From: Planctomycetota bacterium
GTDB taxonomy: Bacteria > Planctomycetota > UBA1135 > GCA-002686595
Reading direction: 5' to 3'
DNA length: 64,000 nt
NCBI GenBank assembly: GCA_016795325.1
Contig: JAEUHY010000015.1
Span: 124,001-188,000 of the forward strand
In this document: piece by piece, positions 9,224-17,811 of the stretch
How the letters are laid out: each line of letters opens with the position of its first letter
Position numbering within the stretch: position 1 is the stretch's first letter
Notes under the pieces: model-generated
Seen by the model: the letters and a program-made list of their open reading frames with translations, nothing else
Databases searched by the model: none
Told to the model about the DNA's origin: nothing
Position numbers and translations under genes: made by a program

Positions 9224-9966
9224 GTTCCGCCGCCGCGCTGCTCAGCGTGCGCTCGTTGAGCGTGCGCTACTCGCGCCGCCGCGGGCCGCCGCTCGACGCG
9301 CTGCGCGAGGTCAGCTTCGACCTGGGGCGCGGCGAGTTCCTGGCGCTCGTCGGCGCGTCGGGGAGCGGCAAATCCTCGCTCGCGCGCGCGGTCGCGGGCC
9401 TCACGCCCTGCAGCGGAACGGTGCGGCTCAGCGAGGCGAGCGGTGCGCGCGCGATCCAGCTCGTGTTCCAAGACGCCGGAGCCTCGCTCAACCCGCGTCG
9501 CCGCATCGGGGCGGTGCTCGAGGAGGTGCTGGCGCTGGGGCCGCAGCCGCGCTCGAGCGCGCTCGAGTTGCTCGAACGCGTTGGACTGGGCCGCGAGCAG
9601 CTGCTGGCGGCGCCGCACGAACTGTCCGGCGGCCAGCGCCAGCGCGCGGCCATCGCTCGAGCGCTGGCCGCGCAGCCGCGCGTGCTGGTGTGCGACGAAA
9701 TCCTCTCCGCCCTCGACACGTCCGTTCAGGCGCAGATCCTGGAGCTGCTCGGCGAGCTGCGCCGCGCGCGCGGGCTGGGCGTGCTGTTCGTCACGCACGA
9801 TCTGGCCGTTGCGCGGCGGTGCGCCGACCGCGTCGGCGTGCTCCACGCCGGAGCGCTCGTGGAACTGGGGCCGCCGGCGCAGGTCTTCGGCGCGCCTGCG
9901 AGCGAGCACACCCGCGAGCTGTGGGGCGCGCGCCTGCGCTGGCCCGCGCCTCACACCAGGCCGTAA
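9220..9966 (+). CDS. Peptide ABC transporter ATP-binding protein, OppF/DppF-like, short form
   Basis: A 248-aa ATPase, last gene of the transporter operon. Walker A GASGSGKSS, signature LSGGQRQRA, Walker B VLVCDEILSALD and H-loop VTHD are all present, as is the QLVFQDAGASLNPR stretch typical of OppF/DppF. It ends about 70 residues earlier than most OppF proteins, so the cysteine-bearing C-terminal extension that its partner keeps is missing. Within Walker B, DEILSALD replaces the more common DEPTSALD. Its last 16 bases overlap the 3' end of the convergent HAD gene. The pairing with the OppD-type gene product is inferred from gene order. Confidence 0.92.
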   Translation: MSSAAALLSVRSLSVRYSRRRGPPLDALREVSFDLGRGEFLALVGASGSGKSSLARAVAGLTPCSGTVRLSEASGARAIQLVFQDAGASLNPRRRIGAVLEEVLALGPQPRSSALELLERVGLGREQLLAAPHELSGGQRQRAAIARALAAQPRVLVCDEILSALDTSVQAQILELLGELRRARGLGVLFVTHDLAVARRCADRVGVLHAGALVELGPPAQVFGAPASEHTRELWGARLRWPAPHTRP

Positions 9967-10673
9967 CGGCCCTCGAGCAGTTCGCGCAGCTGCGCGAAGT
10001 CTGCGACCTCGTGGTCGGGCTGCTCGAGCGGCCCGTTCGGCGCGGCGAACTTGCCCGACATGCGCGCCCAGCAGGTGCGCATGCCCAGCGAGCGCGGCGG
10101 CGCCACGTCGTTGCGCGGGTTGTCGCCCACGTACATCGCGCGCGCCGGCGAGAGCCGCAGTCCGTGCAGCGCCGCCGAGTAGAGCTTGGGGTTGGGCTTG
10201 GCCACGCCGATCTGGTCGGAGATGAAGATCGCGCGCGGATCGATGTAGGGCACCAGCCCCAGGCGCACCAGCTTCTCCGCCTGCTTCGAGGTCAGTCCGT
10301 GGGTGACCACTCCGAGCACGACGCGCCGCTCGTGCAGGTCGCGGAACAGTTCGAGCACGCCCGGGTAGGGCGCGAGTTCGCGGAACTTCGTGTCGTGGTA
10401 GGCCGCGACGCCGGCGGCGACGACCAGCGCCGGGTTGAGGCCCTCGATCGCGCGCGGGTCCAGGCGCAACAGCAGCTTGTCGAAGTGATGCTCGTAGTTG
10501 GACGAGAACTCCGCGATGACCTCTTCGAGCTCGCGGTAGACCGCGTCTTCGCTTGCACGCACGCCGGCGGCGAGCATCGCCCGCACGGCGTTGCGGCGCG
10601 CCCGGGCCGCGAACGCGGTCGTCGGGCACAGCGTGTCGTCGATGTCGAACAGGACGGCGTCGAGGGAACCCAT
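9951..10673 (-). CDS. HAD-superfamily hydrolase (phosphoglycolate phosphatase/haloacid dehalogenase-like)
   Basis: A 240-aa cytosolic phosphatase-like protein. Motif I is VLFDIDDTL with the nucleophile Asp10 and acid/base Asp12; motif II is the VVTHG stretch; motif III is a lysine in IGVAKPNPKLY; motif IV is MYVGDNPRNDV. An alpha-helical cap (about residues 20-90, including NYEHHFDKLLLRLD) lies between motifs I and II, so it is a subfamily-I HAD. Such enzymes dephosphorylate small metabolites; the substrate cannot be predicted. The gene converges on the transporter operon with a 16-bp overlap of coding ends and has no clear operon partner. Confidence 0.9.
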   Translation of the reverse strand: MGSLDAVLFDIDDTLCPTTAFAARARRNAVRAMLAAGVRASEDAVYRELEEVIAEFSSNYEHHFDKLLLRLDPRAIEGLNPALVVAAGVAAYHDTKFRELAPYPGVLELFRDLHERRVVLGVVTHGLTSKQAEKLVRLGLVPYIDPRAIFISDQIGVAKPNPKLYSAALHGLRLSPARAMYVGDNPRNDVAPPRSLGMRTCWARMSGKFAAPNGPLEQPDHEVADFAQLRELLEGRYGLV

Positions 10674-10759
10674 GGCGCGAGGCTAGGTAGGCTAGCGTCG
10701 GGGCGGGCGCCGTTGCGAGCGGCCGGCGCGGTGGATGGAGAGCGGGCCGCCCAGCGGCG

Positions 10760-10801
10760 GAAAACAGCGCGGGCCCCGCGCGTGTGTCGCGCGGAGCCCG
10801 C
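10760..10801 (-). terminator. Candidate intrinsic terminator downstream of the secretin-like gene
   Basis: The arms gcgggccccgcgcg (10769-10782) and cgcgcggagcccgc (10788-10801) pair over 13 of 14 positions around a 5-base loop. Read on the minus strand, the stem is followed after four bases by TTTT. It lies 44 bp past the stop of the minus-strand gene that ends at 10845. Confidence 0.65.
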
Positions 10802-10844
10802 TCGTGTTGGCTGAGGCGCGGGGCCTCGCTGCCGACGGCGCTTT

Positions 10845-13544
10845 TCAGCGCATGCGGTTCTCGAGTTCCTCGGTCTTGTCGCGCGCGTCGGTGATGCTCG
10901 CGCGGATGACGATCATCAGCGACTTGTTCTCGTCGCTGTAGCCTTCCTGCTTCAGCAGGAAGCCCACCAGCGGGAGCTTGGCGAGCCAGGGCACTTCGGC
11001 GCGGCGCTCGACGTTGCGGATGTTCGACAGGCCGCCCAGCAGCAGCGAGCCGCCATCGGGGATCACGGCGCTGGTGAACAGGCTCTGCACTTCGAGTTCG
11101 GGCAACTCGAAGATGACCGGCAGCGTGTTGCCGCCGAGCGTCGTCGAGAAGGGCCGCAGCGCCACGACCTTGGCCACCGTCGGCTGGATCTCCAGCGTCA
11201 GGTACTTGCGGTTGTGGTGGATCGTCGGGCGCACGTCGAGCACCACGCCCTCGTGCAGCACGTTGATCTGCGGGTCGGCCACTGCCGAGAACTGCGCCAC
11301 TTCGACGTCGAAGTCTTGGATGAACGCGCGCTGGTTGATCACCGCGACGTGCGAACGCTGCGTGTTGTGGACCGACAGGATCTGGGTGTTGATCAGCTGG
11401 AAGTCCGCGTTCTTCTCCACCGCGCGCAGGATCGCCGACAGCTCGAGGTCGTTGAGGAACGTGAGCTGCGTGGTGATGCCGCCGGCGGTCGACAGCGCGC
11501 TGCCGAGCGGGCGCGCGACGGCCGAGAGCGAGCCGTTGTCGCCGAAGGGCGTGCCGAAGAAGTTCTCCGTGCGCACGCCGAACTGGCCGTCGGCGCCGTC
11601 GTTGTAGAACACACCGGACGAGGGCGTGCCCGAGGCCGCGCCCAGGCCGCCGTTGTCCAAACCGCGCGACGCCTGGTCATCGAGACCGTTGGTGACGTCG
11701 TCGAGGTCCTTGAACGGGGCGATCGGGTTGTCGATGCCGCGGAAGTCGACCCCGATCTCCTGGATCCAGTTCGACGACACGCTCATGAACTTCGACTCGA
11801 TCGTGACGAGCGAGCTCTGGAAGCGGCGCAGGTCGTTCAGGAACTTCTGAACCTTCTCCTGCACTTCGGGCGTGTGGACGATGACGAGGAAGCCCTCGCC
11901 TTCGGTCAGCGTCACGCCTTCTTCTTCCCACGAGCCGACTTCGACGTTCTCCTTGATGAGCGTCGCGAGCGTCGCGACGTCCACCGGGCGCTTGATCTCC
12001 GGCGGGCTGCCGAAGGGGCCGCCGCCGTCCTCGTCTTCCATGTCGTCCAGCAGGCGCAGACGGTCGATGCGCGGGCCCGGGAAGTCGGTGAGGCCGAAGA
12101 CCAGGTCCTGGACGTCGTGGTTGAGGATCGTGGTCGCAGCGCGCGCCTTGAGCTTGGTCGTGACCAGCACCGTGTCGTGCCGCACGGTCCAGGTGACCGC
12201 GCCTTCGTCGCCGGCCTCGCGGCAGATCAGGCTCAGCGCCTGCTCGACCGTGATAGGCGTCGTCAGGTCGAAGGTGAAGACCTTGCCCGCGTCGGAGGCC
12301 GCCGTCTCAGCGGCGGGGTCGACCACCAGCGGCAAGCCGGTGAAGGTGCGCAGGATGTCGATCACCGCCGAGAGGCTGTCTTCGTCGGCGACCTTGAGAC
12401 CCGGGATGCGCGTCGAGCTGAGTTGCGCGCGGAGCGCCATGTCGGTCGGCGTGGGGCCGCCGCTGGCGGTGAGCCCGCGGCGCTTGGAACGACGCTCGGT
12501 GATCTCGGCCCAGAACTTCGCGTCGGGCAGCGTGTAGATCTCGGTTTCCGGGATGCGCATGCTCGCGAGTTCCTCGCGCCAGCGCTTGAACTTCTCGACC
12601 TTGGCCGCGATGTACTCGGTGCGCACGCGCTCGCGACCGATGCGGAACGCGGCGTCGCGGACTTCGGTGGCCTTCTCGTTGCGCGGATCGAGTTGGAGCG
12701 CCTGATCGCACAGGTCGATTGCATCCTCGTACTCGGCCGCCTCGAAGGCTTCGATGGCCTGCGACACGACGTTGGCGATGATCGCTTCGCGGCGGCCGTC
12801 CTCGGCCAGCTGCCGGTCGCGCAGGGCCTTCAGGGCCTCTTCGTTCTTCTCGTCGACGAGGCGCTGCTCCTGGGAGACGCGGCTCTTGGTGGCCTTGTCG
12901 AGGAGGTCGTCGACCTCCTTGTCCATGCCCTGCCAATCGATCGAGTAGGGGGCCCAGCGGATGTGGTTCTTGGCGATCGAGAGTTCGGCGATCGCGCGGC
13001 CGTAGTCGCCGCGGGCGAGGTGCTTGCGGCCGGCGTCGAGGCTGTCGCGCGCGGCGGCTTGCATCTGCTGCACGCGCACGGCTTGGCGCTGCTGCATGTC
13101 CTGGATCGTGGCGCCCGCCGGGGACTTGCCCATCAGCGCCGTGACCTCGTTGAGCAGCTGCTTGGCCTGGCCGTTCGCCGGGTCGATGGTCAGCGCCGCG
13201 AGCAGTTCGCGCTCGGCGTCTTCATAGCGCAGTGCGCCGATGAACGAGCGGCCGTTGGCGATGTGCTGCTCGAGCATCAGCGCGTTCTTCTGGCGCGCGA
13301 GCTCGAGGTTGCGGGCCTCCTGGGCGAGGTCGATGGCCTTCTCGCCGTCCTGCGACGTTGTCGGGGCGGCGGTTCCAGTGGCAGTCCCGGCAGCAGCACC
13401 CGAAGGCGCGCCGGCGGCAGTTGCAGAGTCGCTCGCGGATTCGGCGGACCCGGATTCCAGGGAGGCGAGGTGGTAGTTGGGTGTCGTCGCGCAAGCTGCC
13501 GACAGGAGCACCGTGAACGGGAGGGCGGGGCCGACCTTGTTCAT
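10845..13544 (-). CDS. Secretin-like outer-membrane lipoprotein with TPR-type N-terminus
   Basis: An 899-aa protein. A short signal with lipobox (LLSAAC, Cys18) predicts lipid anchoring. Residues about 60-330 are helical and TPR-like (ALRYEDAERELLAALTIDPA and AAEYEDAIDLCDQALQLDP). A region at about 375-465 (LSAVIDILRTFTGLPLVV, then VEQALSLICREAG) resembles the STN/secretin N-domains that line the periplasmic vestibule. The last 250 residues are a type II/III secretion secretin core, with VIPDGGSLLLGGL followed by EVPWLAKLPLVGFLLK. Secretins form gated outer-membrane channels. I chose the ATG at 13544; the frame upstream lacks a signal. It is separated by 443 bp from the ExbD genes and is followed by a terminator. 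No other type II secretion or pilus gene is nearby, so its cargo is unknown. Confidence 0.88.
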   Translation of the reverse strand: MNKVGPALPFTVLLSAACATTPNYHLASLESGSAESASDSATAAGAPSGAAAGTATGTAAPTTSQDGEKAIDLAQEARNLELARQKNALMLEQHIANGRSFIGALRYEDAERELLAALTIDPANGQAKQLLNEVTALMGKSPAGATIQDMQQRQAVRVQQMQAAARDSLDAGRKHLARGDYGRAIAELSIAKNHIRWAPYSIDWQGMDKEVDDLLDKATKSRVSQEQRLVDEKNEEALKALRDRQLAEDGRREAIIANVVSQAIEAFEAAEYEDAIDLCDQALQLDPRNEKATEVRDAAFRIGRERVRTEYIAAKVEKFKRWREELASMRIPETEIYTLPDAKFWAEITERRSKRRGLTASGGPTPTDMALRAQLSSTRIPGLKVADEDSLSAVIDILRTFTGLPLVVDPAAETAASDAGKVFTFDLTTPITVEQALSLICREAGDEGAVTWTVRHDTVLVTTKLKARAATTILNHDVQDLVFGLTDFPGPRIDRLRLLDDMEDEDGGGPFGSPPEIKRPVDVATLATLIKENVEVGSWEEEGVTLTEGEGFLVIVHTPEVQEKVQKFLNDLRRFQSSLVTIESKFMSVSSNWIQEIGVDFRGIDNPIAPFKDLDDVTNGLDDQASRGLDNGGLGAASGTPSSGVFYNDGADGQFGVRTENFFGTPFGDNGSLSAVARPLGSALSTAGGITTQLTFLNDLELSAILRAVEKNADFQLINTQILSVHNTQRSHVAVINQRAFIQDFDVEVAQFSAVADPQINVLHEGVVLDVRPTIHHNRKYLTLEIQPTVAKVVALRPFSTTLGGNTLPVIFELPELEVQSLFTSAVIPDGGSLLLGGLSNIRNVERRAEVPWLAKLPLVGFLLKQEGYSDENKSLMIVIRASITDARDKTEELENRMR

Positions 13545-13987
13545 CGCGGGGACGTTTCGACTCGAGGAGAGAGGGGATGGGACCCGTTCATCGGCCGCAC
13601 AGGTTCGCGCTCCGATCTCGGCCCGCCGCTGGATGCAGTGGGAGAGTTCGAACGCCTGGGAGCGTGCGGGAACCGCGTCCGCGGGGACGCCGGCCGATGG
13701 GGGGGACGGAGAGAAGCAGGGTTGACAGGCGCCGTCCACTCGATCGCTCGGGCGCGCGGCCGGAGCGGCATAGGGAACGGTGAGTTGGGGGGCCGGAAGA
13801 TAGCTCCGCGGCCGAAGTTTGGAAAGCGCGGAGTGCGGCGGCGGACAGCGCTGTTCGGCGCGTTGCGGCGCGCGGTCCAGCGGCGCTTCGCAGGCGCCGC
13901 GCGGCGGCTTTCGCGTGCTGGTTGCACCCCCTACCGAAGGTCCAGTGGGGGGCGCATCGTTCCGCGCCTGGAAGCGACTCGCTCGCG
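13545..13987. other. Non-coding gap between exbD-like and secretin-like genes
   Basis: 443 bp with no convincing gene on either strand; the open frames crossing it are extensions of shadows. It should hold the promoter of the secretin-like gene on the minus strand, but no clear -35/-10 pair, operator or terminator could be picked out. Confidence 0.5.
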
Positions 13988-14512
13988 CTACTTCTTGGCG
14001 CCGGCCGTGGCCGAGCGGTCACCGACGAACGAAATGTCGCGGTAGCCGACCTTGAGGACCTCGTCGAGGATCAGCACGACGTCCGCGTAGACCGTGCCCG
14101 GATACGGGTCGATCGTCGCGGGCTGCTCGGGGTCGGCCAAGTACAGCTCGCGCAGGCGCGAGTAGGCTTCCTTGATGTTGGTCGTCGACTTCGGGCCGAT
14201 CGAGTACTTGATGATGCGGTCCGGTCCGTAGCGGTACGGGCCGGTGCCCGACCACGCCAGGTCCTCGCGCGGGTCGAGCTTGGTGCCTTCCTTCTCGACC
14301 TTGAGCTTGATCTCGATCTTCTCCTTGGGGACCGACGGCGTGGTGTTCACGCCGACGTCCTTGGGGAGGAACGCGGAGAGCTTGCCCTCCAGCGTTTTGA
14401 ACTTGATCGTGAGCATGAAGAAGATCAGGAGCTGGAACACGACGTCGATCATCGGCGTCATGTCGCCCTTCATCTCTTCGGGGATCGACGGGGCTTTCGA
14501 CTTGCGTCCCAT
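13988..14512 (-). CDS. ExbD/TolR-type biopolymer transport protein
   Basis: A 174-aa inner-membrane protein with a single helix near the N-terminus (about 20-37, MIDVVFQLLIFFMLTIKF) and a periplasmic C-terminal domain. The stretch DMTPMIDVVFQLL contains the conserved membrane Asp that carries protons in ExbD/TolR. The periplasmic domain is longer than in classic ExbD and has an atypical middle part. It lies 2 bp after a second exbD-like gene and downstream of exbB, so the three presumably form one energised inner-membrane complex. No TonB or TolA candidate is seen in the window. Confidence 0.92.
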   Translation of the reverse strand: MGRKSKAPSIPEEMKGDMTPMIDVVFQLLIFFMLTIKFKTLEGKLSAFLPKDVGVNTTPSVPKEKIEIKLKVEKEGTKLDPREDLAWSGTGPYRYGPDRIIKYSIGPKSTTNIKEAYSRLRELYLADPEQPATIDPYPGTVYADVVLILDEVLKVGYRDISFVGDRSATAGAKK

Positions 14513-14514
14513 GG

Positions 14515-15027
14515 TCAGTTACCTCCTGCGGCGGCGCCCGAGCCAGCGTCCTTCGCAACCTCGGCGGCGGCGAGCTCGATCTTCCAGATCTGGATCTTCT
14601 GATCGCCGCACAGCTCCATCACCTTTTGGATGTACTTGAACGGCGTGGCTTGGTCCGCGCGCACCAGGATCGGCTTGTCCGGCGCCATGCCGCCCGCCTC
14701 GGTCTTCGCCTTCGGCATGAGGCGGGCCTTCTGGAAGAGGAACTCCTTGAGCTTCACGTATCCGTCGTCGTTCTTCGGATCGTAGAGCACGTCGCGCTTC
14801 ACGAGGACGCGGCCATCGGCGGTGATGTTGACCACGGCTCGCTGATCCGCCGGGTTCGGCTTGTCCGGATCCGCCTTCTCGGCCTTCGGCAGCACGAGGT
14901 CCTCGAGCTCCTTCGTGCTCATGTCCATGAGCAGCATGAAGAAGATGATCAGCTGGAACGTGACGTCGATCATCGGCGTCATGTCCATCGCGATGTCGCC
15001 ACCCGGGTCAGTCTTTGAGAGCTTCAC
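14515..15027 (-). CDS. ExbD/TolR-type biopolymer transport protein
   Basis: A 170-aa protein with the ExbD/TolR signature MDMTPMIDVTFQLIIFFM at about residues 14-31, including the proton-carrying Asp, followed by a periplasmic domain that ends in an Ala/Gly-rich tail. VRADQATPFKYIQKVMELC matches the usual position of the conserved ExbD segment (D.....Y..V......G). It is distinct in sequence from the ExbD-like gene immediately downstream, so the locus encodes two non-identical ExbD subunits. It lies 375 bp from the upstream exbB gene, a large gap for this operon that contains a strong hairpin. Confidence 0.93.
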   Translation of the reverse strand: MKLSKTDPGGDIAMDMTPMIDVTFQLIIFFMLLMDMSTKELEDLVLPKAEKADPDKPNPADQRAVVNITADGRVLVKRDVLYDPKNDDGYVKLKEFLFQKARLMPKAKTEAGGMAPDKPILVRADQATPFKYIQKVMELCGDQKIQIWKIELAAAEVAKDAGSGAAAGGN

Positions 15028-15223
15028 GTGGTGTTCCGTTCGTTGGCTGGCGTGGTCGCACGTCCGGCGGCGTCTCGCAGCGGAATGTGCTGGGCCGAAT
15101 GTGCTGGGCGGAGTGTGCGGGGCGTGCGCGTTCGTCCCGCGCGCCGCGGTCGTCGGGCGCCTGGGACTTCGAGCGCCGATGAAGTCGAACGCCTCGGTTT
15201 CGCCCGAGGCTGGGCGGCCGTCC

Positions 15224-15270
15224 GCGCGCGGGGGCGCGCGGGGGTCAGGCGCCTGCGCGCGGGGGCGCGC
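15224..15270. repeat. Direct repeat of a GC-rich 16-mer in the exbB-exbD gap
   Basis: The 16-mer gcgcgcgggggcgcgc occurs at 15224-15239 and again at 15255-15270, separated by 15 bp that contain caggcgcctg, itself a palindrome. It is a symmetrical arrangement in the leader of the exbD pair; a protein-binding or structural role is possible but not shown. Confidence 0.8.
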
Positions 15271-15350
15271 CGGTCGTCGTGCGGAGCACTACCCTACGGC
15301 TGCGGGTGAGTTTCCGTCTGTTCGTCCCTCAGCGGGACCACCACGCCGAC

Positions 15351-15388
15351 GGCTGCGGTGGTCGCCATGTCTGGCGGCCCCCGCAGCC
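15351..15388 (-). promoter_or_regulatory. Strong hairpin just after exbB (attenuator or mRNA processing/stability element)
   Basis: Arms 15351-15367 (ggctgcggtggtcgcca) and 15372-15388 (tggcggcccccgcagcc) pair over 15 of 17 positions with a 4-base loop. On the minus strand it begins 15 bases after the exbB stop. No T-run follows, so it is not a standard intrinsic terminator; it could set the ExbB:ExbD ratio by partial termination or protect the exbB message. Confidence 0.6.
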
Positions 15389-15402
15389 GGGTGTGGGACA
15401 GG

Positions 15403-16167
15403 TCAGCTCTGCGTGCGGAAGCGCTCGAAGAGGTCTTCGACGATCGCGCCGACCTCGATCAGGTTGCGCACGAGGCGGTTGCGCAGGTACGCGAACGCGG
15501 CCGTCGCGGGGATGGCGATCATCAGACCTTCGAAGGTCGTGAGGAGCGCCACGTAGATACCCGACGCGAGCTGCGCCGGGGTCGGGTTGGCGGTGTTCGC
15601 GATGACGTGGAAGGACGCGATCATTCCTTGCACCGTGCCGAACAGTCCGAGCATCGGCGCCGTGGCCGCCTGAACGGAGATCCAACCCAGCTTCTGGTGC
15701 AGGCGGATGGCTTCTTCGTCGCCCATCTCCGAGATCGAGTTCATGATGACGTCGTAGGGGTGGCCGAGCTTGGTGATGCCGGCCGCGACGACGCGCGTGA
15801 AGAAGGTCGGCTCGTTCTCGCACAGCTCGAGCGCTTCCTGGTACTGCTTCTCGTCGAACAGGCTGGTGATCTCGTCGATCAGCGCCGGCGGGGCGAGCTT
15901 CTCGCGCGACAGCGTGACGTAGGCTTCGATCACCTGAGCGAGGGCGACGACCGACAGCGCGATGATCACCCAGCCGATGAAGCCCGACAGGACGATCAGT
16001 TCACCGATCGACAGCGAGGTGTCCTCGGCGGCCGCAGCGGGTGCAGCGGCTGCATCTTGAGCCAGTGCCGGGGCGGCGCTGAAGGCTGCGAACACGAGGG
16101 CGGCGACGAGGGCCGGAGCAGAGCGACGGGCGAGCGTCTGCGCTCGCGACAAGACCTTGGCGAACAT
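15403..16167 (-). CDS. ExbB/TolQ/MotA-type proton channel protein with signal peptide
   Basis: A 254-aa polytopic protein. A cleavable-looking signal (about 1-36, ending AALVFAAFSAAPALAQ) precedes the first membrane helix (about 53-80). The TolQ/ExbB core follows: a cytoplasmic region with LCENEPTFFTRVVAAG and two more helices containing LGLFGTVQGMIASFHVI and LLTTFEGLMIAIPATAAFAYL, the most conserved ExbB blocks. With ExbD it turns proton flux into motion of a partner in the periplasm. The extra signal sequence is known from a subset of ExbB proteins. It is followed by a hairpin and two exbD-like genes, and preceded by two TPR genes in the same direction. Confidence 0.95.
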   Translation of the reverse strand: MFAKVLSRAQTLARRSAPALVAALVFAAFSAAPALAQDAAAAPAAAAEDTSLSIGELIVLSGFIGWVIIALSVVALAQVIEAYVTLSREKLAPPALIDEITSLFDEKQYQEALELCENEPTFFTRVVAAGITKLGHPYDVIMNSISEMGDEEAIRLHQKLGWISVQAATAPMLGLFGTVQGMIASFHVIANTANPTPAQLASGIYVALLTTFEGLMIAIPATAAFAYLRNRLVRNLIEVGAIVEDLFERFRTQS

Positions 16168-16297
16168 ATCCCGGGGACTCCTGGTGGGTGAGAGATGAGA
16201 GAGGGGGTGGTGGGACCCGCGAAAGGCAGGGATGAGGGCAGGGAGAGCTAGCGCGCCGCAGGGGACCGCGGCGCGAGGGCGGCAGGACCGGGCGGCT

Positions 16298-17626
16298 TCA
16301 GCAGCCGAGGTCCTTTTGCAGCTGGCGCGCGCGCGCGGCGGCAGGGGTCGCGCCGGCGGTGTTCAGCAGGGTCTTCAGGCGCGAGCAGGCCTGGGTGCGC
16401 GCATCGGCGTCGGGCAGCTTCGAGTAGCACTCGGCGAGCCGCACGAGCGCGCGCGCGGCGCGGTCGGGATCCTCGGGATCGAGCGCCGCAGCGCGACCGA
16501 GCGCCATGGAGGCTTCGCGCAGCTTGCCCTCGGCCAGCAAGGCTTCGCCGAGCCCCAACTGCGCGCCGTAGCGCGCCGTCAGGGAGCTGGCGGCGCCCAG
16601 GCCGTTGACCTTGTTCTGGAAGAAGTTGAGCGCTTGTTTGGCCTGGCCAGCGGCGAGGTCGACGAAGCCTGCGCCGAGCGCGGACTCGTCGGTGATGCTC
16701 TGGTAGAACGCCTTGAGCGGATCGTCGTCCGCGGCGCCGACCGCCAGCGGGCCGGCCTGGGACTCGAGCGTCAGGAACAGTTCGCGCGCCGCGAGGGTGT
16801 CCTTTGCTTCGAGGAAGGCGCGGGCCGCGTCGCGCCCGGCTTCCAGACAGCCGCGCACATCGTAGCCCTGCGTCGCCTCGGCGCCCTTGAGTTCGCTCCA
16901 CAGCGCCTTGAGCGTCGCGGCGCCGTCGGCGGCCTTGCCGGACAGCCACTGCGCGCGGCCGAGCAGCGCGCGCGCGCGCGGAGTCTGCCGGTTGGTCGGG
17001 TAACTCGTGAGGAACGTCTGCGCTTCCGTCACTGCTTCGACGAAACGCGAAGGATCCTTGGCGCCCCAGGCGATCAGCGCGTCGACCAGCTCGAGCCGCG
17101 CCGCGGCCTTGACCACGTCGCGCGCCGCCGAGTCGCCCGCCGCTGAACGCAGCGCCGCAACGGCGGCTTCGAAGTCGCCCCGCTCGGCGCTGGAGCGGCC
17201 GTCGCGCAGGGACGCGGGGATGTCGCCCCAGGCCACGCGCACGACGAGCTTCGCGTCGAAGTTGCTGTCCTTGCCGCCGACCGTGGCGCTGACCTTGTCG
17301 AGTTCGTCCTTGGTCACCACGCCGGAGACCGGCGCGACCGAGCCGTCCTTTGCGCGGACGTAGATCTGATCCGTGGCGCCGGCCTTCGTCTGCGGCGCAA
17401 CCGCGGCCGCGGAGCTCGTCGTCGAGTAGGTCGTCGCGGCGTTCGTCGTCGCGGCCCAAGTCGTGGAGCTCAACGCGAGCACGCCGCCCAGCAGCGCAGC
17501 GCGGAAGGCGCTCGAGTGCGACGCACTCGGGCTCGCAGCGGCCCGCAAGAAGTCGGGCCGCCGCGGATTCGCCAGCGTGCGCGCGAAGGCGCTCCAAGTC
17601 AGCCGGGCCGTGCGGGAGTTCTGCAT
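16298..17626 (-). CDS. Exported TPR-like protein of unknown function
   Basis: A 442-aa protein starting at the ATG at 17626; an in-frame ATG 42 bases upstream is less likely. A hydrophobic segment at about residues 43-58 (FRAALLGGVLALSSTTWA) looks like a late signal sequence with a basic leader. The mature part is rich in Ala/Leu helix pairs with the spacing of tetratricopeptide repeats (RGDFEAAVAALRSAAGD, GLGEALLAEGKLREASMALG, RALVRLAECYSKLPDADA), and it has paired cysteines near the C-terminus. It lies between the 981-aa TPR gene and exbB, all in one direction, so it probably works with the ExbBD complex as a periplasmic scaffold. That role is inferred from context. Confidence 0.75.
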   Translation of the reverse strand: MQNSRTARLTWSAFARTLANPRRPDFLRAAASPSASHSSAFRAALLGGVLALSSTTWAATTNAATTYSTTSSAAAVAPQTKAGATDQIYVRAKDGSVAPVSGVVTKDELDKVSATVGGKDSNFDAKLVVRVAWGDIPASLRDGRSSAERGDFEAAVAALRSAAGDSAARDVVKAAARLELVDALIAWGAKDPSRFVEAVTEAQTFLTSYPTNRQTPRARALLGRAQWLSGKAADGAATLKALWSELKGAEATQGYDVRGCLEAGRDAARAFLEAKDTLAARELFLTLESQAGPLAVGAADDDPLKAFYQSITDESALGAGFVDLAAGQAKQALNFFQNKVNGLGAASSLTARYGAQLGLGEALLAEGKLREASMALGRAAALDPEDPDRAARALVRLAECYSKLPDADARTQACSRLKTLLNTAGATPAAARARQLQKDLGC

Positions 17627-17811
17627 GCGTCGAGGGGGAGGGATTCTAGCGAGGGTTGCGAGGCCCACAACTGCAGTTGGGGCGTCGCTCCTAGGTTGGG
17701 GGATGTCAGATTGCGCTCGGTGGCGAGCTCACGTGCAGCGCCAGCAGGGGCGCAGGCGACGCGGCTCGCGGGACCGGGTCGGGTGGAACTTGCGGGGCAG
17801 CGGGTTGCGCC

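Noticed and set aside
13725..13760. ttgaca at 13731 as a plus-strand promoter -35 box
   Set aside because: No -10 sequence at a suitable distance and no gene downstream on the plus strand.
11214..14045. Open frame of more than 900 codons on the plus strand opposite the secretin-like gene
   Set aside because: It mirrors the real minus-strand gene codon for codon in a G+C-rich sequence, shows Arg/Val/Asp-rich composition with no signal or motif, and runs across the intergenic gap.
15224..15270. Possible CRISPR or tRNA-like repeat in the exbB-exbD gap
   Set aside because: Only two copies, no spacer array and no acceptor or T-loop; kept only as a direct repeat.
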